Below are positions 28,291-36,425 of a stretch of 48,715 nucleotides of DNA, piece after piece (positions within the stretch are counted from its first letter, which is position 1; each line of letters opens with the position of its first letter). The notes beneath the pieces were generated by a model, which worked only from the letters and a program-made list of their open reading frames with translations, had not been told where the DNA came from and did not search any database. Source of the DNA: an uncultured Bacteroidota bacterium (GTDB lineage Bacteria > Bacteroidota > Bacteroidia > Chitinophagales > Saprospiraceae); NCBI GenBank assembly GCA_937861115.1, contig CALMBD010000036.1:1-48715 (forward strand), read 5' to 3'. The position numbers and the translations under genes are program-made.

Positions 28291-28378
28291 GGGGTTGACG
28301 GGTTGTCGGGTTGCGGGTTGCGGGTACGGGTTACGGGTTTCTGGTTGTCGGGTTACTGGTTGTCGGGGGGTGGAGGGT
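28291..28378 (+). repeat. G-rich degenerate tandem repeat, potential G-quadruplex
   Basis: At least seven GGG tracts separated by 3-5 nt occur in a degenerate GGGTTGC/GGGTTAC repeat, followed by CTGGTTGTCGGG units. The spacing satisfies the usual quadruplex rule on the plus strand. It starts right after the terminator's T-run. Confidence -1.
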
Positions 28379-28502
28379 AAAAAAACGAGAGAGGTTCAGA
28401 GGGCCAGATTGTGATCAAATCATTGATTTACAAAGACTTGAAACTTTTCTAACCACTCTAAACCCCTCTCTAAACGCTATAAACCGCAGACGCCTGCCCG
28501 GA

Positions 28503-28856
28503 TCATTCAGGATTGGTCGGCGGGTTTTGCCGCTCGTAAAGATAAGCGCCCAGCATACCCAGTCCACCGAAGATCGCGATAAGGGCAAAAAAGATACCCG
28601 TGGCGCTCTCGCCTTCCATGTTCATAGCCTTGGTAATAATGATCGCAAGCAGCAGGCCCAGGCCGGCGCCGACAAACAGCAATCCGTTTTTCAGCGTTTG
28701 TGAGGGATTGGCCTGGCGGCGTTGTTTTCTGGGTTCCATCCCGCGCTCGATCATGGCCATGTTTTCCTTGTTCTCAAGGTAGCGGAGTCCCCAAACCATG
28801 AAAAAAGCGCCCAAGCCGAGCAAAATGGGGATAAAAATTGCAAATCCTTCGTGCAT
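28503..28856 (-). CDS. DUF6249-type small membrane protein
   Basis: This 117-aa protein has three predicted membrane helices: IFIPILLGLGAFFMVWGLRY at the start, LLFVGAGLGLLLAIIITKA, and TGIFFALIAIFGGLGMLGAYL near the end. The basic loop MIERGMEPRKQRRQ after the first helix is the pattern of DUF6249 proteins, which are common in Bacteroidota and of unknown function. It stands alone on the minus strand, after ctlX. A possible -7 element (TATTTTTG on the minus strand, 28957-28964) lies about 100 nt upstream. Confidence -1.
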   Translation of the reverse strand: MHEGFAIFIPILLGLGAFFMVWGLRYLENKENMAMIERGMEPRKQRRQANPSQTLKNGLLFVGAGLGLLLAIIITKAMNMEGESATGIFFALIAIFGGLGMLGAYLYERQNPPTNPE

Positions 28857-28967
28857 AATATCAATATTTTTTTGTGAGTAAAAGTTGGTTTTCGTTTACT
28901 GATGCCAACTCTGACAGCACAGGATATTATCAGGTTACAGCAGGAGAATTTTTTTTCAAAAATAATT

Positions 28968-29912
28968 TTAACCTGGTAAAAACACTTCGGCCATCATACA
29001 GCGGGCCGAGCCGCCGCCATACGTCTCAATGGTATCGATAGGGCTGTGCAACAGGCGGGTGTGTCTTTCGAGCATGCCGACCTGGACAGGTGTCAGCGCA
29101 CGGTAGGCCTGCTCCGACATAACCAGAATAGTATCGCCGCCGGCGTTGCGCACCTGGAGCATATTGCCTGCAAAGGCATTCATTTGTTCAAGCGATATCT
29201 CCACGATGGCCTTTCCTGTTGCCGCAAACTTTTCTTCCAGCATGCGCCGTTCTTCTGCATCGCGTACGGTATCGAGGCAAATGACAACAAACGTCTCCCC
29301 CAGGGCCATCATGACGTTGGTGTGGTATATCTCCTGATTATTGCCGTCCACCGCATGGAACACGACCGGCTGGTAATCGATCTTCCGGCACAAATCATTG
29401 AGCAGGCCGGCATCGGTCCGCGGACTGAGACAGGCATAGGCAAGGCGGTTGGGGTGATCGAAAATAATACTGCCCGTTCCTTCGAGGAAACGACCGGCAC
29501 TTTCGTTGTCTTCCAGATTCAGCCTTTTGGTGATTTGAAAACCGGCCTTCAATACGGCATCGATCACCTCCTGCCGCCGCTCCTGCCGCCGGGTCGGTGC
29601 AAACATGGGGTAGGTGACCATCAGACCGTCCTGGTGAAAAGTAACCCAGTTGTTCGGAAACACCGCATCCGGCTTAACCGGTTCCGGTGCATCTTCGGCG
29701 ACGATGACCTGAACGCCGGCATCGCGAAGCCTGGCAACAAATGCATCGAACTCGCGCAGGGCATTTTGCGCCATGGCCTCGGCACTCATGTTATCGTCGC
29801 GGCTCTGGAAGGCATTATTGGCGGCCGTTTCTTCATTAAAGGCAAAATGGGCGGGTCGCACCATGAGGATATGGGATGTTGTCTGTTGTCGCATACCTTG
29901 TTTCGTTGACAT
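28968..29912 (-). CDS. ctlX: Citrulline utilisation hydrolase CtlX-like (amidinotransferase fold)
   Basis: This 314-aa protein belongs to the guanidino-group-modifying (pentein) superfamily. Visible active-site elements are FPNNW (85-89), the acidic/His pair at FDH (151-153), HTNVMMALG with His197, and the C-terminal nucleophile Cys305 in SARCMMAEVFLP. The length and the N-terminal MVRPAHFAFN match the CtlX group named for citrulline utilisation in Bacteroidota; related members are annotated as arginine deiminase-related. It is a cytoplasmic enzyme acting on citrulline or another guanidino/ureido compound, and the exact substrate is inferred. It is divergent from the DUF3667-type gene, with a 112-nt shared upstream region. 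The second Met (residue 7) is an alternative start. Confidence -1.
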   Translation of the reverse strand: MSTKQGMRQQTTSHILMVRPAHFAFNEETAANNAFQSRDDNMSAEAMAQNALREFDAFVARLRDAGVQVIVAEDAPEPVKPDAVFPNNWVTFHQDGLMVTYPMFAPTRRQERRQEVIDAVLKAGFQITKRLNLEDNESAGRFLEGTGSIIFDHPNRLAYACLSPRTDAGLLNDLCRKIDYQPVVFHAVDGNNQEIYHTNVMMALGETFVVICLDTVRDAEERRMLEEKFAATGKAIVEISLEQMNAFAGNMLQVRNAGGDTILVMSEQAYRALTPVQVGMLERHTRLLHSPIDTIETYGGGSARCMMAEVFLPG

Positions 29913-29933
29913 TTTTTACATTGATGGCAGGGT

Positions 29934-29941
29934 CAAAGGTA
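29934..29941 (-). promoter_or_regulatory. Candidate -7 element for ctlX
   Basis: The minus-strand sequence TACCTTTG matches TAnnTTTG and lies 21 nt before the ctlX start, implying a very short leader. A CACCTTTG sequence at 30003-30010 on the plus strand may serve the divergent gene in the same way. Confidence -1.
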
Positions 29942-30024
29942 GAGCAAGAGACCTGGTTTGGCGTGAACAAAAACAACCGTATTTTGGCGAAATTTTTTGT
30001 CGCACCTTTGCGCATACCGGTGCA

Positions 30025-31143
30025 ATGCCTATGAAACGCTACTGCAGCAACTGCTTTTCCCCACTGCCCTACAAGGCAGAATTTTGCCCGCATTGCGGCC
30101 AGAAAAGTTCCAACGGCAAGGTGACCATGGGCTTCCTGCTCCGCAAACTCTGGAACACGACATTTCACCTGGAGGGCAAATTTTTCCGGTCTGCCTGGCA
30201 GTTGTTTGTGCCGGGTCTGGTGACAATGGAGTTTTTTAAAGGGAAACAGAACCGTTATCCGCACCCGATGCGGCTTTTCTTTATCACGATGTTCTTTTTC
30301 CTGTTTTTTTTCAACCTTTTGATGAAAAGCGGCGGCTCAAAAACCAAAAGCGCCATTTACTCCTATGATACCGAAGGCAAAGTAAAGGGCGACACGATAA
30401 GGACAGACGGCGAATCCATCTATGCCCGGCTGGAACATTATGTTGAAATGGAGCAGTTCGCGAGCGACTATGATTCCATGCCTGCCGAATGGCGGACACC
30501 GGAAAGCCAAAAGATGCTGGACAGCTTCCTTCGGCTGTACGAAAAGCGCCACCTGCCCAGTTTTGGCGACGACCGCGACGAAAGCCTGCGCAACCTGCTC
30601 GACACGCTCGACATTAACCTGATCACCAAACAGATCAGACTCGCCTCGGTCGATGTGGTGCGGTATAGTCCGGAACAAATCATAACGAAGTACGGCATCA
30701 ATAGCAGTTTTGATAAAATGGCTGTACGCCAGGGTATCAAGTCTATCAAAAACCCCAACGACCTCGTCAATGCATATATCGGCAGTCTGACCTGGTCCAT
30801 TCTGGCTCAGGTGACCGCAATGGCGGGAATCCTGGGGCTTTTGTACTGGCGGCAGCGAAGGCTGTACGTGGAGCATTTTTTATTCCTCCTGCACTTTCAC
30901 ACCGGGGCCATGCTCGCGTTTATGCTGGCATTGATTGCGATCCTGCTCAAGATTGCCACACCAAAGCTGATGATTCCTGTCCTGCTGATCACCGGAGTAA
31001 TGATGTACTTTGCCATGCGCCGCTACTACGGTCAGGGCGCGTGGATCACGTTTTTCAAGTGGCTGGCTTACTGTCTTTTGTACTTGTTTGTCTTTAGTGT
31101 TCTCTTTACACTCGGGTTACTCGTCGTATTCGCCGTATTTTGA
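30025..31143 (+). CDS. DUF3667-type zinc-ribbon membrane protein
   Basis: This 372-aa protein begins with a zinc ribbon (CSNC...CPHCGQK, residues about 6-24), followed by a basic amphipathic region and FKGKQNRYPHPMRLFFITMFFFLFFFNLL, the hallmark of DUF3667 membrane proteins. A long soluble, charged middle segment follows. At least four C-terminal helices come after it (LTWSILAQVTAMAGILGLLYW, FHTGAMLAFMLALIAILL, LMIPVLLITGVMMYFAM and the last 25 residues). The frame is open upstream of 30025, but that stretch overlaps ctlX on the other strand and lacks similarity, so the ATG at 30025 (or 30031) just before the zinc ribbon is preferred. The function is unknown. It ends 8 nt before gatB and is probably co-transcribed with it. 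Confidence -1.
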   Translation: MPMKRYCSNCFSPLPYKAEFCPHCGQKSSNGKVTMGFLLRKLWNTTFHLEGKFFRSAWQLFVPGLVTMEFFKGKQNRYPHPMRLFFITMFFFLFFFNLLMKSGGSKTKSAIYSYDTEGKVKGDTIRTDGESIYARLEHYVEMEQFASDYDSMPAEWRTPESQKMLDSFLRLYEKRHLPSFGDDRDESLRNLLDTLDINLITKQIRLASVDVVRYSPEQIITKYGINSSFDKMAVRQGIKSIKNPNDLVNAYIGSLTWSILAQVTAMAGILGLLYWRQRRLYVEHFLFLLHFHTGAMLAFMLALIAILLKIATPKLMIPVLLITGVMMYFAMRRYYGQGAWITFFKWLAYCLLYLFVFSVLFTLGLLVVFAVF

Positions 31144-31151
31144 GGTTTTCC

Positions 31152-32612
31152 ATGCAACATCCATACGAAACGGTCATAGGTCTTGAAATCCACGTTCAGT
31201 TGAACACCCGCTCGAAGGTATTTTGTGCCGACGACGCTTCGTTTGGCGGCGCGCCCAACACGCAGGTGAGTGCCATAAGCCTGGCACACCCGGGCACGCT
31301 CCCGCGCCTGAATGAAGCGGCACTCGGGCACGCCATTCGCCTGGGGCTGGCCCTGGGATGCGAGGTCAACCGGCGCAGCACCTTCGACCGCAAGAATTAT
31401 TTTTATGCCGACCTCCCGAAAGGCTTTCAAACCACGCAGGATCAGTCGCCGATTTGTATTGGAGGCAGCCTGCGGATCACCCCGGCAGCACCGGATAAAA
31501 GTCAGCCGTCTGTCATTCGCATCCACCATATTCACCTCGAAGAAGATGCAGGAAAAAGTCTGCACGACCAGGACCCCGACGATTCGCTGATCGACCTCAA
31601 CCGCGCCGGTGTGCCCCTGCTGGAGATCGTGACGGAGCCCGACCTGCGCAGCGCGGAGGAAGTGGCTGCTTTTATGACCGAAATCCGACGCCTCGTGCGC
31701 TGGATCGGCATCTCTGACGGCAATATGGAGGAAGGTTCGCTGCGCTGCGATGTCAATGTATCTGTTCGCAAACAAGGCGCAACAAGTCTTGGCAACCGCT
31801 GCGAGATCAAGAATATGAACTCGATGCGTTTTGCCCGACGTGCCATCGCCTACGAGGTCGACAGGCAAATCGGCATCCTGGAAGGCGGCGGTCGCATAGA
31901 GCAGGAAACCCGGGGCTTCGACCCTGCCTCCGGCGCCACCTATTCCCTCCGGGAGAAAGAAGATGCACACGATTACCGGTATTTTCCCGAACCCGACCTG
32001 CCGCCGGTCCTCGTAACCGAAACCTGGCTGGAAACCATCCGCGCGGCAATGCCCGCGCTGCCGCAGGATATGGAAGCCGCATTCCGGTCGGACTACGGTC
32101 TGCCCGCTCACGATGCCGAAATGCTCACCCAGGAACAAGGCACTACCGCATATTTCATCCGGTTGCTGAAGGCCGGAGATGCCGCGTCGATGGCCCGGCC
32201 TGCGGCCAACCTGATCATTAATAAGCTGTTGCCCTGGAGCACCGAAACAGAAATACCGCTGGATGCCTGTCCGGTCAGTCCGGAGCAATGGATGGAGATG
32301 CTGACCCTGATCGAAACGGGCAAGATCAGCGCATCGACGGCATATCAGCGCCTGTTTCCTGCCCTGCTCGACAACCCCGCATCGTCGCCCGCACAGTTGG
32401 CAGCCGATATGAATCTTTTGCAAAACACCGATACAGCCTATCTCGAGACGGTTGTATCGGCAGTGCTCACGCGTTATCCGGAAAAGGTGGCGGAATACCG
32501 GAAAGGGAAAAAGGGACTTATCGGTTTTTTCATGGGCGAGGTCATGAAAGACAGCAAAGGCAAGGCAGACCCCAAAGCCGCCACACAACTGCTGGAACGA
32601 TTGCTGGCGTAA
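31152..32612 (+). CDS. gatB: Aspartyl/glutamyl-tRNA(Asn/Gln) amidotransferase subunit B
   Basis: GatB, 486 aa, full length. It begins HPYETVIGLEIHVQLNTRSKVFC and carries the signatures NYFYADLPKGFQTTQDQSP, GVPLLEIVTEPD, MEEGSLRCDVNVSVR, GNRCEIKNMNSMRF and DYRYFPEPDLPP. The C-terminal YqeY-like tail domain ends KADPKAATQLLERLL. With GatA and GatC it transamidates Glu-tRNA(Gln) or Asp-tRNA(Asn) in the cytoplasm; GatB binds the tRNA and phosphorylates the acyl group. gatA and gatC are not in this window. The ATG at 31152 is chosen over 31140, which would overlap the preceding stop codon. Very high confidence. Confidence -1.
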   Translation: MQHPYETVIGLEIHVQLNTRSKVFCADDASFGGAPNTQVSAISLAHPGTLPRLNEAALGHAIRLGLALGCEVNRRSTFDRKNYFYADLPKGFQTTQDQSPICIGGSLRITPAAPDKSQPSVIRIHHIHLEEDAGKSLHDQDPDDSLIDLNRAGVPLLEIVTEPDLRSAEEVAAFMTEIRRLVRWIGISDGNMEEGSLRCDVNVSVRKQGATSLGNRCEIKNMNSMRFARRAIAYEVDRQIGILEGGGRIEQETRGFDPASGATYSLREKEDAHDYRYFPEPDLPPVLVTETWLETIRAAMPALPQDMEAAFRSDYGLPAHDAEMLTQEQGTTAYFIRLLKAGDAASMARPAANLIINKLLPWSTETEIPLDACPVSPEQWMEMLTLIETGKISASTAYQRLFPALLDNPASSPAQLAADMNLLQNTDTAYLETVVSAVLTRYPEKVAEYRKGKKGLIGFFMGEVMKDSKGKADPKAATQLLERLLA

Positions 32613-32913
32613 ACACCGGCTGCCCCAGGTCGGTATACCTGCAACAGGACGATTTTAAAAAATCTGTTAATCGGCGGGCAAGGATTTACCCAAGCGTCAA
32701 CCGTTTGTAATTTTGCAATCTAACCGGATAACAGGAGTCACGCGGATCAGGGGTTGATTCTGGACTTTGAAAATCGAACATTTAGGCACGAGACCTGTAA
32801 GGTTTGGCAAACCTTACAGGTCTAAAAGGCTGAAAACCAATTCTCGCTTATTTTCAACCCCTGATTCGCATGACTCCTATTAAAATCTCATTTTCAGCAA
32901 AATTGATACTGCC
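32613..32913. other. 301-nt gap occupied by a MITE-like element
   Basis: The first ~115 nt after gatB hold a weak hairpin (CAGGT/ACCTG near 32626-32641) that may end the gatB transcript. The 154-bp inverted-repeat element fills most of the rest and ends 31 nt before the next gene. No other gene is visible. Confidence -1.
32729..32882. mobile_element. MITE-like inverted-repeat element
   Basis: The left end (32729-32757) and the right end (32854-32882) are inverted repeats of each other over 29 bp, with three differences; the core is AGGAGTCA, GCG, then ATCAGGGGTTGA. Between them lies a perfect 15-bp hairpin, AGACCTGTAAGGTTT (32791-32805) with AAACCTTACAGGTCT (32809-32823), around a GGC loop. 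The element has no coding capacity. It resembles a miniature transposable element, though no clear target-site duplication is seen. The inner hairpin may also act as a bidirectional terminator. Confidence -1.
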
Positions 32914-33447
32914 ATGCGCACCTTTTCGATTATCGCTTTTCTGCTGTTCAACCTGATACTTTCCCCTTCTGCCGGCGCCCAGGACCAATCTCGTGGCATC
33001 GACGACCTCCAGCGCCAAATGCAGGAATGGCAGCAGCGCTTGATGAAGCAATTGCAAAACAGTCCGTTCAACGGACAGGGTCTGGCTACACCGCAGTGGG
33101 ACACAACGTTTTATTTCCGTTTCGACACCACTTTCGAAAACGGAAGCATGTCCCAGTTCTTTCATTTTTCCCCTTTTGGCGTCGATAGCACCATGCAGGG
33201 CGGATTTGGCGACTTCAACCGTTTGTTCGATCGTTTTTTCGACTCCGGAAGTTTTTTCGATCCGCAGACCCCGGGCATGGAGGATTTTCCTTCGGATGAT
33301 GGCGGGCAGGAAAACACTGACGACGGACTCCTGCCTGAAGAAAGGCTCCGGCTTAAAGAGGAAAACAATCCTTCGGAAAACAACAAATCAAAGTCGAAGC
33401 CGGCGCATCCGAAGCCTGATCCGAAGATCAAGACTATCCGGATTTGA
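32914..33447 (+). CDS. Exported protein of unknown function
   Basis: This 177-aa protein has a clear signal peptide (MRTFSIIAFLLFNLILSPSAGAQ, cleavage near residue 23). The mature part starts with a short helical Q-rich segment (LQRQMQEWQQRLMKQLQ), then an aromatic stretch with FYFRFDTTF and FFHFSPFG, then an acidic region (FPSDDGGQENTDD) and a lysine/proline-rich tail (KSKSKPAHPKPDPKIK). No catalytic motif and no T9SS domain are present, so it is probably periplasmic. I do not recognise the family. The MITE-like element ends 31 nt upstream and may have replaced or altered its promoter. The downstream operon starts 152 nt later. Confidence -1.
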   Translation: MRTFSIIAFLLFNLILSPSAGAQDQSRGIDDLQRQMQEWQQRLMKQLQNSPFNGQGLATPQWDTTFYFRFDTTFENGSMSQFFHFSPFGVDSTMQGGFGDFNRLFDRFFDSGSFFDPQTPGMEDFPSDDGGQENTDDGLLPEERLRLKEENNPSENNKSKSKPAHPKPDPKIKTIRI

Positions 33448-33599
33448 GAAAAAGCATATTGTATTGGATGAAAGTTGGCGCAGGTTGAACGCTTTTTGCG
33501 TTCTTTGCCGTTGCGTCCGATGAAAAACCATGGACGCGGGCAACAAATGCCGGAGGGCGTTGTTTCAAGTCAAACATTCAAACAGGCGAATCCTAATTC

Positions 33600-34040
33600 A
33601 TGCAAACAAACGAACAGGTGGATGTAATCATCTACCGCGTCGGAGAAAAAGGTCTTGAAGTCTTTTTGGTAAATCCTACCGAACAAAGCGGGACCGACGG
33701 ACAATGGGAAACGATGACGACCGGTGAATTGACGCCGGAGCGCCTGACCAATTGTATCGAACTCGATCCGGTTACCGATGCCTCCGGAGCGGCCCGCAAG
33801 GCGATCGCCGTGGAAGCAGACTGGCATGAAATACCCTCGCTTCGCGCCTTGATGTACGAAGATTACAGGGTGGTCAAGGAAAAAGCAAAACAACACATCA
33901 GGAGTCTGATCCCCGATCTCGACAAAGGCGCTTTTGTTGCCGTAAAAGAAGCCTTCAAACGCATCTTGCCGGAACAGTACGCCTACCTTAAAGAACTCAA
34001 AGACATTATTTCGGAAAAGAACTCCACGAAATACATGTAA
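33600..34040 (+). CDS. Nudix-like protein lacking the Nudix box, unknown function
   Basis: This 146-aa protein opens with VDVIIYRVGEKGLEVFLVNP, the first-strand pattern of many Nudix hydrolases. The catalytic box (GX5EX7REUXEEXGU) is absent; the corresponding region reads MTTGELTPERLTNCIELDP. The rest is helical and charged. It may be a degenerate, non-catalytic Nudix-fold protein, or the resemblance may be superficial. It is the first gene of a tightly packed operon, and its stop codon is followed directly by the ATG of the YheT-like hydrolase with no spacer. Confidence -1.
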   Translation: MQTNEQVDVIIYRVGEKGLEVFLVNPTEQSGTDGQWETMTTGELTPERLTNCIELDPVTDASGAARKAIAVEADWHEIPSLRALMYEDYRVVKEKAKQHIRSLIPDLDKGAFVAVKEAFKRILPEQYAYLKELKDIISEKNSTKYM

Positions 34041-35009
34041 ATGCCCCTTATTGAACAATCATCGTATCCAGGCCCGCCCTTCTGGCAATTCAACGGACAC
34101 CTGCAGACCCTCGCCCCGGGTATATTTCGCAACGTAGCAGGCGTCGATTATCAACGCGAAAGAATTCACACGCCGGATGGCGATTTTCTGGACCTGGACT
34201 GGATACGCCGCGACAAGTCCCGGTTGGTAATCCTGACACACGGCCTGGAAGGCGACTCGGGACGTCAGTATATTCGCGGCGCAGCAAAACTTTTTTCCAA
34301 CAACGGATGGGACGTACTGGCCTGGAATTGCCGGTCCTGCTCGGGCGAAATGAACCGGGCATTCCGGATGTACCACCACGGCGACATAGAGGATATCGGA
34401 ACGGTGGTCCGGCATGCCCTGGCCGGCAGAAAATACGAGGCCGCAGCACTTGTCGGATACAGCATGGGCGCCAATATTTCGATGAAATACCTGGGTGTGA
34501 TGGGGGAGACATTGCCGCAGGAGATAAAAAGCGCCGCCGTTTTTTCCGCGCCCTGCGACCTGGAGTCGGGCGCCAGTGTGCTCGACCGTTGGCAAAATGC
34601 CTTTTACCGCAAGCGCTTTATGCGCGCCCTGATCAAAAAAATACGCGTGAAAAACGAGCAGTTTCCCGGGCGGCTCGACCTTGCCAAACTCGCGGAGATA
34701 CAGCGCTGGCGCGATTTTGATGAATATTTCAGCGCACCGATTTGCGGCTACCGCGATGCCGCTGATTTTTATAAAAACGCCTCGGCCAAACATTTCATTG
34801 GAGGTATCAGGGTCCCTACCCTGCTCGTGAACGCCCAGAACGACCCGATCCTGACGCCTGCATGTATGCCCGTAGAAGTGGCCCGAACCCACGATTTTTT
34901 CCATCTGGAGATGCCGGAGAACGGTGGCCATTGCGGTTTTCAGAGTAAAACGGATCGGGAATTTGCCTGGTCGGAGCAGCGGGCACTCGAATTTGTTTCT
35001 TCTCATTGA
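34041..35009 (+). CDS. YheT-like alpha/beta hydrolase
   Basis: This 322-aa protein has the YheT/EMB8 family start (PFWQFNGHLQTLAPGIFR, residues 13-30) and LTHGLEGDSGRQYIRG. The catalytic triad is visible: Ser141 in GYSMGAN, Asp268 in NAQNDPILTP and His297 in GGHCGF. The family contains carboxylesterases that act on lipids or other esters; the substrate here is unknown. It is cytoplasmic, with no signal peptide. It is translationally coupled to the gene before it and is followed 17 nt later by the DUF5995 gene. Confidence -1.
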   Translation: MPLIEQSSYPGPPFWQFNGHLQTLAPGIFRNVAGVDYQRERIHTPDGDFLDLDWIRRDKSRLVILTHGLEGDSGRQYIRGAAKLFSNNGWDVLAWNCRSCSGEMNRAFRMYHHGDIEDIGTVVRHALAGRKYEAAALVGYSMGANISMKYLGVMGETLPQEIKSAAVFSAPCDLESGASVLDRWQNAFYRKRFMRALIKKIRVKNEQFPGRLDLAKLAEIQRWRDFDEYFSAPICGYRDAADFYKNASAKHFIGGIRVPTLLVNAQNDPILTPACMPVEVARTHDFFHLEMPENGGHCGFQSKTDREFAWSEQRALEFVSSH

Positions 35010-35026
35010 CACCATCAATCAGGCCA

Positions 35027-35776
35027 ATGCAAAACATCGCCGAAGTCATCGATAAACTCGAACGCATCACAGATCAGGCCCGCCGTGAGTCGTCACCGAT
35101 CGGCTATTTTGCGGCAGTCTACCTGAAGATGACCATTGCAGTAAAGGAGGGCATCGAGCAGGGGGTGTTTGAAAACGGGTCGAGAATGGAACAACTCGAT
35201 GTTCGGTTTGCCGGCAGGTATTTTGAAGCACTGGAAGCCTGGCAGGCAGGAAAACCGGCCTCCAAATCCTGGGATGTAGCCTTTGAGGCGAGCCGCCACG
35301 ATCACTACACTGTATTGCAACACATCCTGCTGGGTATCAACGCGCATATTAACCTGGACCTCAGTATCGCCGCCTCCCAGACCCGGTCCGGCGACGCCAT
35401 CCTGGGTTTGCGCCACGACTTCGACCGCATCAACGACATTATTGCCGGATTGACCGATCGCGTACAGGAACGCCTGGCAGACATTTGGCTGCCCTTTGGT
35501 GTTTTTGATTATCTTTTGCGGTCGGAAGACGAGGGCTGGCTCGACTTCAGCATTCGCGCCGCGAGAGGTGCTGCGTGGAAAGCCACCACCACCCTGGCCT
35601 TTACCCGTCAGCAGGAAATGGAAAAGGCCCTGATACATGATCTGGATACTGCTGTCGCTTTTTTTGCCGGCAAACTCATACGACCGGGATTTCTGGCCCG
35701 GCTGGGCCTTAATATCATGCGTCGAACCGAACAAGGCACCGTTTCCGAAAAAATTGACCTTCTGAGACAGATATGA
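35027..35776 (+). CDS. DUF5995 family protein
   Basis: This 249-aa all-helical protein carries the DUF5995 pattern: an N-terminal SSPIGYFAAVYLKMTIAVKEGI, the central HDHYTVLQHILLGINAHINLDL with conserved histidines, and HDFDRINDIIAGLTDRVQERL. The histidine-rich helices might bind a metal, but no activity is known to me. The ATG at 35027 is preferred over a TTG at 35006 that overlaps the previous stop codon. Its last codon overlaps the start of paaD (ATGA), so the two are coupled. Confidence -1.
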   Translation: MQNIAEVIDKLERITDQARRESSPIGYFAAVYLKMTIAVKEGIEQGVFENGSRMEQLDVRFAGRYFEALEAWQAGKPASKSWDVAFEASRHDHYTVLQHILLGINAHINLDLSIAASQTRSGDAILGLRHDFDRINDIIAGLTDRVQERLADIWLPFGVFDYLLRSEDEGWLDFSIRAARGAAWKATTTLAFTRQQEMEKALIHDLDTAVAFFAGKLIRPGFLARLGLNIMRRTEQGTVSEKIDLLRQI

Positions 35777-36279
35777 AAAAGACCAGCAACGACGACCGGC
35801 TCGAACAGGTAAAACGCCTCCTCGATACGGTATGCGACCCGGAAATACCGGTACTTACCATCGGCGACCTCGGCATTTTGCGCGATGTGGTGTTGCACGA
35901 AGACGGTGCAGTAGAAGTCGTCATTACCCCGACATACAGCGGCTGCCCTGCCATGAATGCTATAGAAGTCAATATCCGGGCGGTTTTGCAGGAAGAAGGG
36001 TTCGACAACGTCATTGTGACGACAGTGCTGCGACCGGCCTGGACAACCGACTGGCTCAGTGCGGAAGGTCGGCGCAAGTTGAACGCATTCGGCATCGCCC
36101 CTCCCGCCGGCGCGAGCCTGGACAAAAGAGCCCTGCTAGGCGAAAGCCATATCCTGAAATGTCCGCATTGCGGCTCCACCAATACGGAGATGATCGCAGC
36201 ATTCGGCTCCACCGCTTGCAAGGCGCTGTTCCGGTGTCTCGACTGCCTGGAGCCTTTCGACTATTTCAAATGCCATTAG
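35773..36279 (+). CDS. paaD: PaaD-like (PaaJ) MIP18-family protein
   Basis: This 168-aa protein is a 1,2-phenylacetyl-CoA epoxidase subunit PaaD homologue. The N-terminal DUF59/MIP18 domain is clear (LDTVCDPEIPVLTIGDLGIL, VVITPTYSGCPAMNAIE). The C-terminal zinc ribbon has cysteines at 130, 133, 149, 155, 158 and 167 (CPHCGS...CKALFRCLDC...C). PaaD is thought to help assemble the iron-sulfur cluster of the PaaE reductase. The partners paaA, paaB, paaC and paaE are not next to it, so here it may serve another Fe-S or di-iron enzyme. It overlaps the DUF5995 gene by four bases and ends the operon. Confidence -1.
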   Translation: MKKTSNDDRLEQVKRLLDTVCDPEIPVLTIGDLGILRDVVLHEDGAVEVVITPTYSGCPAMNAIEVNIRAVLQEEGFDNVIVTTVLRPAWTTDWLSAEGRRKLNAFGIAPPAGASLDKRALLGESHILKCPHCGSTNTEMIAAFGSTACKALFRCLDCLEPFDYFKCH

Positions 36280-36425
36280 TCGCCTTTCCGACATAACCGG
36301 CTTTATACCTACCTGATGCAGGGTAAAATCCCGATGCAGGGCGCAGTCCCCGTAAATCTGGCATTTTATTTCGGATAGTATTTGTAACGCCAGCAAACAC
36401 CATCAATGACCTAAATGCCTTCATT

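Larger units (their letters stand above)
27730..28502. other. 773-nt gap with orphan terminator and G-rich repeat
   Basis: The left end holds the GH3 promoter region. An 84-codon plus-strand frame at 27803-28057 has no recognisable features and is probably spurious. The sequence then holds an intrinsic terminator at 28251-28288 and a G-rich repeat at 28291-28378, followed by AT-rich sequence with CTCTAAAC repeats. I see no tRNA and no convincing protein gene. Both flanking genes are on the minus strand. Confidence -1.

Noticed and set aside
28291-28378. CRISPR array
   Set aside because: The repeats are 7-12 nt, contiguous and degenerate, with no spacers and no cas genes.
31068-32588. 506-codon frame antisense to gatB and the DUF3667-type gene
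   Set aside because: It covers a certain gatB gene on the other strand and shows no domain.
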